From assembly GCA_031216915.1 (NCBI GenBank), contig CM062292.1, positions 1,422,457-1,486,456 on the forward strand: DNA of 64,000 nt. Reading direction: 5' to 3'. Source of the DNA: Pictodentalium vernedei. Taxonomy: Eukaryota; Mollusca; Scaphopoda; Dentaliida; Dentaliidae. Of the stretch, positions 54,550 to 61,402 are shown in pieces. A program made the position numbers and the translations under genes. The first letter of the stretch is position 1. Each line of letters starts with the position of its first letter. The notes under the pieces are model-generated. The model worked only from the letters and a program-made list of their open reading frames with translations, made no database searches and had not been told where the DNA came from.

Positions 54550-55225
54550 TTCTGATCGAGAAAAAAAAAAACGTACTATATGTGATTATCCCATGGTACT
54601 AAACATTCATACGAAAATTTATTAAAATCAGAACTTTCATACATATTCTGTACAAAAAAACTGATGCACTAACTAAAGTACAAAATGGCTTCTAGTGGCC
54701 ATCTTGAATTTCGGACTGCACCCAAAACGACTCGTTCTCGTCCCACGGTGATAACAAAGGTACCCAAGAAGTTTCGTTAAGATCGGTTCATAAATACGGC
54801 CTCTAGCCCGAGCCGTATTGGTATTGGCACTTACAGTGCTGAAAGTAACACAAATTATCTCAAAAGTTAGTCTAATTTGCATAATTTACACACGAGAAAA
54901 AATAAACCCGTGTTATATGTGATGTATTTCATGGTACTAAACATTCATACAGAAATTAATCAAATCAGAGCTTTCATATGGAAGTTCTGCGCCAAAAAAT
55001 CTGATTGCACTTAATTTTGTACAGAATGGCTGCCAGTGGCCATCTTGAATTTCGGACGGGACCCAAAAACACTTGTTCTCGTCTCACAGTGACAACAAAG
55101 GTACCCAAGAAGTTTCGTTTTATAAATACGGCCTCTAGCCCGAGACATGTGTATGGCGTGACAGACGGACAGACAAAAGACGGGCCATGACAATACCTCG
55201 AATTTGGCTTCGCCAAAGTTGAGCT
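54550..55225. repeat. Two diverged tandem copies of a ~338-bp repeat
   Basis: CATGGTACTAAACATTCATA occurs at 54592 and 54930. Both copies continue with shared blocks AGTGGCCATCTTGAATTTCG, ACAAAGGTACCCAAGAAG and AATACGGCCTCTAGCCCGAG. Only the second copy runs on into GTGACAGACGGACAGAC and the hairpin TTTGGCTTCGCCAAA (55203-55217) followed by GAGCTAAAAA. The ending resembles that of the repeat at 56216-56702, so they may be related non-autonomous elements. No protein is evident. Confidence 0.75.
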
Positions 55226-55955
55226 AAAAATGGACTAAGTTTAACAACCAGTAGTTTTGGAAAATATTGAGGCAAGTCAAAATTCTGACAATATGCACAC
55301 ATCTGGAAAATGTAGAAACATCCTGTGAAATAAAAAAAGTAATACCTTGAAAATTACAAGAGGCCTCACAGGATTTTTAATGGTCCTCATAACCTCAATA
55401 TTCAATGAGGCTATGGGGGATAATAAATGTGGACTCATTGAAGGCTTTTACATAGCTCTCGTGGCCTCATACGACAAAAAAGGGATTCCATTCCCACGGG
55501 TGTTTCCCAAAAATGGGATTCCATGGGATATGGCCATTGGATATAGGCTTTTATTATACAGAAGGGAGAGAACTTTGTATACAGCTTATGGGAAATCAAG
55601 CAATCTGATTGGTTAGTTATTATCTAGATAAATGAAACAACAAGAGTACTTGGAATAGGGTCAGAACTAACAAGAATAGACCAGAAATTGCTAAATATAG
55701 TAATAATAAGCAAAGCTTTTCCAACTAATAGGCTCTTCTACGCTACTGGAGTATACTCCAGAACAAAGAAACATGGCCAGGTAGAGGAAATCTATTGCAT
55801 ATATAGATAGAAGCAGAGAATTCTGAAAGAATTCGAAATAGTAAAAGTTGGGGTGGATTTTGGTGATTTGGAAGGATTGTCGGGTTGTTTGTGATAATTA
55901 GATTTACTCTTCTACAATCGAACATACCCTCCGAACATACCCCGTCTTATTGCAG
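55226..55955. other. Unassigned DNA in the non-satellite island
   Basis: An 89-residue plus-strand open frame (55347-55616) and a 60-residue minus-strand frame (55743-55925) occur, neither recognised. Short near-palindromes such as GGGATTCCATGGGATA lie near 55516-55532. No convincing gene or element. Confidence 0.4.
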
Positions 55956-55962
55956 AAAAATT

Positions 55963-56206
55963 GGGTAACATAGCAATCACGTGCTACCATAGAAACCAAG
56001 ATGGCAGCCTCCAGTATACAAAATGGGCGACGGAAGCACATGTCACCCTAACAACACGCGCTGCGCATGCGCACTCACACCACATATCACTATGTAGATG
56101 ACGTCACAACATGGCCGCTCAAGCGGGTTACCATGACAACACAACATGGCGCCACTAGGTCACGTGACATGACGTCACTTCCGGGGTCCCCCACCGGGGT
56201 CCCCCA
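55963..56206. promoter_or_regulatory. GC-rich cluster of promoter-type transcription factor motifs
   Basis: Within 245 bp of otherwise AT-rich DNA I see: X-box (RFX)-like GGTAACATAGCAATC (55964) and GTTACCATGACAAC (56127), with a weaker one at 55983; a perfect NRF-1 palindrome TGCGCATGCGCA (56062); two perfect CRE sites TGACGTCA (56099 and 56170); an E-box palindrome GTCACGTGAC (56159); ETS ACTTCCGG (56177); YY1-like AAGATGGC (55998) and AACATGGC sites (56108, 56143); and a 13-bp direct repeat CCGGGGTCCCCCA (56181 and 56194). This is typical of TATA-less metazoan promoters. No gene start is evident on either side, so it could be an orphan promoter, an enhancer or the promoter of a mobile element. 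Confidence 0.5.
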
Positions 56207-56215
56207 AATGTGAGG

Positions 56216-56702
56216 TGAAACATACGACAACTACTACTCATGGGTCAAGTACTTATGACCCAATGACACCGTATACCAAATTTGGTTCATACCAGACCAT
56301 CGGTTCAGAAAATAGAAATTTTGTGCGGGGTCAAAAATCTTACCCCTCTCATCACAAAGCCAAATATTGCTTCACGAACTTAGTTTGAAAAAGTTGATTC
56401 TACTCCCAAAAAGGAAGTTCCATAGCAAATGTCAAGTTTTTGTACACACTGGTTCCTGAGAAGAAGATTTTAAAAATATTTTGGAGTATTTTCCCCACTC
56501 CCTTCCTATGGGACTGGGCATGTCGAGTTGAACAAAAATGTAATGCCCCTTTGGAATCATCACTCATACAAACTTTCACTTGAATTGGCCCAGTGGCTTT
56601 GGTGGTGTAGACCAAAAATGGTGTTGACGCACGGCGGACGACGGACGACGGATGGAGAGCGATGAGATTAGCTCAGCTTGACTTTGTCAAGATGAGCTAA
56701 GA
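56216..56702. repeat. Probable interspersed repeat ending in GACGGACGACGG and a hairpin
   Basis: The features are ACCAAATTTGGTTCATACC, GAGAAGAAGATTTTAAAA, GAATTGGCCCAGTGGCTTTG and a run of GGACGACGGACGACGGATGG, followed by a terminal hairpin. I recall similar wording in abundant repeats of marine invertebrates but cannot name the family. The 71-residue minus-strand frame inside it is incidental. Confidence 0.6.
56668..56700. other. 15-bp hairpin at the repeat end
   Basis: TTAGCTCAGCTTGAC (56668-56682), loop TTT, then GTCAAGATGAGCTAA (56686-56700). The arms pair with a single mismatch. It may be a terminator-like or retrotransposition-recognition structure at the repeat's 3' end. Confidence 0.75.
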
Positions 56703-57426
56703 AGAGAGGTTAGACGGTCAAACAATGTACCCTATATGCAGAAAGATAGTGGGAAATACAGAGGTAAAACAATATGCCCCCCCCCCCCTATTCGTTGTGG
56801 GCATAACAAGGACATACGCCAATTGTAACCAGACCGTCCAAGGCAGCCACTTGAAATTCTGAGAATGTGTTCTACTATCCCCGCTCGACAGTGTAGTATC
56901 TTTCTTGAGTGGATCCACACCGTGGATGTACCCATAAGAGAAGTCCCAAATCTGTCAAGGGTTAAACGTTTATTAATAACATGATATAAAAGTAGAAGGG
57001 TGGATGGTACTGCCGGCAGGTCATAAAAAGTATACACTCTGTTACATGTACAGTAGATTGTGGAGAGAGTTTTTGGAGTAGCGACTCGAAATATTCAACG
57101 TTTGTTCTAGAAGCTCTGTCCAACTAGACCTGTGCTTGAAAAATCCAACTTTTCGAATTGGCTTTGAGGAAATGCGCAATTCGAGTCGCCTTTTCAGGCA
57201 TCTGATGGAGCAACTATTCGTGAATGCTGGTTGAAAATTTCGTGGAAATCCGCGGAGAATTCGCTGACATATAGCGTTTTTGAAGAGAGGAGGTAATTTT
57301 CTGAATTTGGTCTTTTTCAAGTAGGGGCGAAAGAAGAGGGCGGGAATGGGCGCAATGTCTCGTGGTGCCCCCTCTCTGGGGGGTAGGTCCACTTAAAAGT
57401 TACAATAGAGTGTGACTGACGGAGAG
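56703..57426. other. Unassigned DNA with two minus-strand open frames
   Basis: Minus-strand frames of 101 residues (56732-57037) and 116 residues (57042-57392) are present. I recognise neither, and they have no codon or motif support. A C12 run lies at 56777-56788. A GC-rich patch with GGGCGGGAATGGGCGC near 57337 precedes the possible exon at 57427. Confidence 0.4.
56829..56875 (+). repeat. Diverged direct repeat, copy 1
   Basis: CCAAGGCAGCCACTTGAAAT and GTGTTCTAC here parallel GAAGGCAGCGACTTGCAATT and CTTGTTCTAC at 57617-57665. Further related blocks (AAGGGTTAAAC followed by TATAAAA) occur near 56960 and 58145. The island from 56.8 to 58.5 kb is therefore built partly from an old repeat family. 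Confidence 0.6.
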
Positions 57427-57532
57427 ATGGCTGTAAATCAAGGTAGTTTCTTTAAGAACAGCACCCAGGGATCCCATCGCAACCTTGAAACATTTGAGAA
57501 TCGTTGGAAGTTAAAAGTCAGAAAACACAGCG
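57427..57532 (+). other. Possible first coding exon (35 codons) with splice donor
   Basis: An ATG at 57427 opens a 35-codon frame ending at CG|GTGAGT, a strong splice-donor match (donor GT at 57533). Unspliced, the frame stops at a TAG three codons later. The peptide begins MAVNQGSFFKN and is not recognised. Upstream DNA is locally GC-rich. No acceptor or second exon could be identified, so this may be chance. Confidence 0.15.
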
Positions 57533-57542
57533 GTGAGTAGGT

Positions 57543-57554
57543 TTTTGGCGGGAA
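57543..57554. promoter_or_regulatory. Perfect E2F-type motif
   Basis: TTTGGCGGGAAA matches the classical E2F consensus. It lies just after the possible splice donor at 57533, where a promoter-proximal or first-intron site could sit. A 12-bp motif can occur by chance. Confidence 0.3.
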
Positions 57555-57959
57555 AAGATTAATGAGAATTTGCATATAAGACATTAAAATAGCACTTCAG
57601 ACATACGCTCACTGTGTCAAGACCGCTGAAGGCAGCGACTTGCAATTTTCAGAACTTGTTCTACGAAGCCTGGCCGACATTTGGGCATGAAATCGAGTGT
57701 TCTGACCACGTGGAAAACACTACCCCTTGCGTGGAAACCGTGGGGACGGTTTGTTGCCACTTTATTTTCAATGCAATGAAATTTCCATTCATTATTTACC
57801 TGTCAAAGGCAGAGTTTAGCATCATTTCTGTCTGATGAACTGTTCAACTTTAACTATTTGCATCTTTATATAGGACCGAAAGATCACTGCATGCTTACCA
57901 ATATTCAGGTACTGATTTTACGAAAATAACAATTATTTCAACAGTACCCACTTGGCAAC

Positions 57960-58375
57960 TCTCATAGACAACATTCAGCACTCAATCAATTAGGAATGGA
58001 GTAAATTGCGACTTTAACTTACCAAATTCTGAAAAATGGAGTTATTTTCGACGGCACCTATGTTTATGCAACCGAAACAGGGATTAGGTTAACCGTTACA
58101 CCTACCCTATCAAGGAAAATCTTCTTGGAGTCTCAGATCAGCTAAGGGTTAAACTTTTAATACCCACATATAAAACAAAGGTTTTCATACTATGACTGCT
58201 GCATGCAGCTACTGAAAGCATTCAGCACTCAGTCAATAAGGAATGGAGTAAATTGTCACTAAATCGTACCATATTCTGAAAAAGCGTGAGTTTTTTGGAC
58301 AGCATCTATCTTTATGCAAACAGAATGGGCATATGGTTAAACTTTACAACCAATCGTACAACAGAAAATATGCTC
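57960..58375. repeat. Diverged tandem duplication, ~245-bp period
   Basis: CATTCAGCACTCAATCAATT and AGGAATGGAGTAAATTG near 57971-58008 recur as CATTCAGCACTCAGTCAATA and AGGAATGGAGTAAATTG near 58219-58256. ATTCTGAAAAA, TTTATGCAA and a TTAGGTTAA/ATGGTTAAA block follow in both. Confidence 0.75.
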
Positions 58376-58380
58376 GATAG

Positions 58381-59219
58381 GTAATTGTGAATACGAACAT
58401 GTAAATCATTTTTCGATATACCATTCGTAAATGGAAGAAAAATGAACTAAAAATGAACCTTTTTTATGAACAAGTTAAGGGTACTCGAATTCAAGGCTTG
58501 AAAACGAGTTGAAGGTTAAAACTCTGAATAGAATATTTAACAGCAAAATTATTCCATGATGAATGCCCAAACTTCTCATAGGAAACGTTTTGAAAAATTT
58601 GGCCGCAGAGCTGAGAAATTGCATTTGGAAATTGACCAGTTTTTTCCAAAATTGCACTTTGCTCGGAATTTTGAGGTCAAAAGGGAGCAACATGGGTAAT
58701 ACAGCTTATGTAGTGAGATGTAGTAAGTCATGCTACAAATATAATGAAAGTTCCAGCTAAATCGTCCAGGGTCTTGTTTGAGAATTGTGGCAAAACGTAA
58801 CATTGTGACAACATTTTGCACGGTTTTGGCAGAAAACGAAAAACTTCAGAAATGCCATGATCCAGGTGAGAAACTTCTAATAAAGCTCTACATATGTGCC
58901 AAATTTCAGTAGAATAGTAAAGAATCCATCAGACAAAAATCATTGAAATAGAAAATAATGTTAATACTAGAGAATAGAATTTACTGCATCCAGTAAATTC
59001 AAGCTTGTAAGAAAAGAGTTAAAATATCTATTGGGAAAAAACTATATAGAAAGAGAATTTATGGAGGGTTATTTTCGGGAGTAACATATTTTTAAACAAA
59101 TCAGGAATGGATTTTCGCAAACAGTATTTACAGATATTCATAATGGAATCAGAACAATTCTTCAAAGAAACCAGAAAAGGCATATATGTGCACAGCATTC
59201 AACAGTTTTGCCAAGAGAA
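58381..59219. other. AT-rich DNA, nothing recognised
   Basis: No open frame longer than about 81 residues, no RNA gene and no tandem structure seen. Confidence 0.4.
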
Positions 59220-60850
59220 TGCATTAGGTGTCCAAAAATTTGATTCCTAGCAATACTAAAAAATGCACTCAGTTATCCCTGGGCGACCTCAGTGACCTTG
59301 TCCATTTGTGAACCTCTATGGAGTGTTCACTCATTTGGTGCTGGTCCCCATGTCTATGTGTCATATCATCCTTGAGATATGAGTGTGACCCACTCTCAAG
59401 AATTTTTGCCCACATCCATTTTTTTCAAGTAACAATGCATGAATGAACTTGGGAATGCATTAGGAGGGTCAGAAAATGTGATTTCCATTAATTCTCAAAA
59501 ATGTCCTCAATGACCCCTAGGTGACCTCTGTAACCTTGACCTATATTCTGAACTTCTATTGAGCGTTGACTCATTTGGTGTTAGTTTCAGGTCCATTCGT
59601 CATACCATGCTTGAGATATGAGAATAACTCACCTTCAAAAATTTGGGCCATGCCCACTTTTTTACATAAAAATTCATGCATGAACTTCGGGAATGCTTTG
59701 GGGGGGGGGGGGGGGGGGTAAAAACTGTGTTTTTCCAGTCATTCCAAAATATGAACTCGATGACCCCTAGGTGTCCTCCATGACCTTGGCCCATATTTTG
59801 AACCTCTATCGAGTTTCGATTCATTTGGTGTTAGTGCCAGGTCCATTTGTCATAGCATGCTTGAGATATGTGCATGACCCACTTTTCCAAAATTTTGGCC
59901 ATGACCACTTTTTTAACATAAAAATGCATTTATGGACTTCGGGAATGCTTTAGGGGGTCAAAAAATGTGATTTCCAGCAATTATGAAAAATGCACTCAAT
60001 GATCCCTAGATGACCTCTGCGACCTTGACCCATATATTGAATCTCCATCAAGTGTCGACTTATTTGGTGTTGGTCCCAGGTCCATACATCATACCACGCT
60101 TGAAAGATCAGCGTGACCCACTTTCAAAAATTTTGGCCACGCCCACTTTTTTTACGTCAAAATGCATGTGTGAATGTCAGGAATGCTTTAGGGGGGTCAA
60201 AAAATGTGATTTCCAGCAATTATGAAAAATGCACTCAATGACTCCTAGGTGACCTCCGTGACCTTGACCCATATTTTGAATCTCCATCGAGTGTCGACTC
60301 ATTTGGTATTGGTCCCAGGCCCATACGTCATACCATGCTTGAGATATGAGCGTGACCCACTTTCAAAAATGTTGGCCACGCCCTCTTTTTAAGTCAAAAT
60401 GCATGTGTGTACGTCAGAAATACTTCAGGGGGTCAAAAAATGTGATTTCTAGCAATTATGAAAAATGCACTTAATGACCCCTAGGTGACCTCCGTGACCT
60501 TGACCCATATTTTGAATCTCCATCGAGAGTCGACTCATTTGGTGTTGGTCCCAGGTCCATACGTCATACCATTCTTGAGATATGAGCGTGACCCACTTTC
60601 AAAAAATTTGGCCACACCCACTTTTTTACGTCAAAATGCATGTGTGTACGTCAGGAATGCTTTAGGGGTGGGGGTCAAAAAATGTGATTTCCAGCAATTC
60701 TGAAAAAATGCACTCAATGACCCCTAGATGACCTCTGTGACCTTGACCCATATTTTGAACCTCCATCGAGTGTTGACTCATTTGGTGTTGGTCCCAGGTC
60801 TGTAGGTCGTACCACGCCTGAGATATGGGCGTGACCCACTTTCAAAACAC
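59220..60850. repeat. ~239-bp tandem array, about seven units
   Basis: The block TGTGATTTCCAGCAATTATG recurs near 59231 (diverged), 59477, 59727, 59966, 60205, 60441 and 60683, spaced 236-250 bp. Each unit also holds CTAGGTGACCTCCGTGACC then TTGACCCATATTTTGAA, CGACTCATTTGGTGTTGG, CTTGAGATATGAGCGTGACC and GGCCACGCCCACTTTTT. Units become more alike downstream, and the last is cut off near 60845. Open frames of 60-74 residues recur by periodicity only. TGACCTTGACC is the reverse complement of an SF-1/ERR-type nuclear receptor half-site with extension. Confidence 0.9.
59700..59718. repeat. G19 homopolymer inside the 239-bp array
   Basis: Nineteen consecutive G where sister units carry only GGGGGGTC or GGGGGTC. 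It is a local expansion that could form a G-quadruplex, or an assembly-sensitive tract. Confidence 0.85.
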
Positions 60851-61000
60851 CCCTACAGACACCCCTGATACAGCAGGAATCTGAAAAACATAGATGGCCG
60901 AGTACTTGGGGCTGTCTATCAGCATGCCAAAAATCAACGAGATAGTGCAATTCGTTTTCGAGTTGTCTTGAGGACAAAAAGTGATGAGAAGACAGAAGAC

Positions 61001-61178
61001 AAAGAAGAAGAAGAAGAAGAAGAAGAAGAAGAAGAAGAAGAAGAAGAAGAAGAAGAAGAAGAAAAAAAAAAGAAGAAGAAGAAGAAGAAGAAGAAGAAGA
61101 AGAAGAAGAAGAAGAAGAAGAAGAAGAAGAAGAAGAAGAAAAAAAAAGAAAAAAAGAAGAAAAAAAAGAAAAGAAAAT
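61001..61178. repeat. 178-nt homopurine GAA microsatellite
   Basis: Uninterrupted purines, mostly AAG/GAA repeats with A-rich interruptions at 61062-61072 and 61139-61178. The complementary strand is pure pyrimidine, so intramolecular triplex formation is possible. Poly-Lys/Glu/Arg and poly-Ser/Leu/Phe frames here are artefacts of the repeat. Confidence 0.95.
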
Positions 61179-61200
61179 GAAACCCTGCAAAAACAATAGT

Positions 61201-61402
61201 CTGTGTGTTTCACACAGCCTAATTAAACAAAAAAAGAAAAGTTCTTGCGAAACTTATGTTTTAAAGCTTAACCAAAACACCCCCATCAATAAAATTTGGA
61301 AAATGATTAAACAAATTAAAGGCAAAGAAACCAAATCAACTGTACAACATCTGAAAGACAACAACATGCTTATCACACCAAAAAAAGAAATTTCAAACAA
61401 AT
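61201..61402 (+). pseudogene. Fragment of a LINE ORF2 (endonuclease-RT linker)
   Basis: The open frame from about 61240 includes ETYVLKLNQNTPINKIWKMI, then IKQIKGKE and VQHLKDNNMLITPKKEIS. This matches the style of the segment between endonuclease and reverse transcriptase in Jockey/I-like LINEs: a pattern of nTPxxKVWxxIrxIxGK, then a LK-dG-xxItdpkeia block. Neither the endonuclease nor the reverse transcriptase core is present. The frame runs directly into satellite at 61403 (ATGCCAGCCATCTG) with no tail or target duplication visible, so the fragment was cut by rearrangement, not by a clean insertion. Confidence 0.5.

Noticed and set aside
57042-57392. 116-residue minus-strand ORF in the island
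   Set aside because: Unrecognised, no motif, no splice or promoter evidence in its orientation. Length is within chance expectation for this region.
59600-60703. Recurring 60-74-residue frames in the 239-bp array
   Set aside because: They recur only because the DNA repeats, and each is short and interrupted in sister units.
60714-61199. Poly-Ser, poly-Leu/Phe, poly-Lys and poly-Arg frames up to 160 residues
   Set aside because: They are translations of the GAA/TTC microsatellite in different frames.
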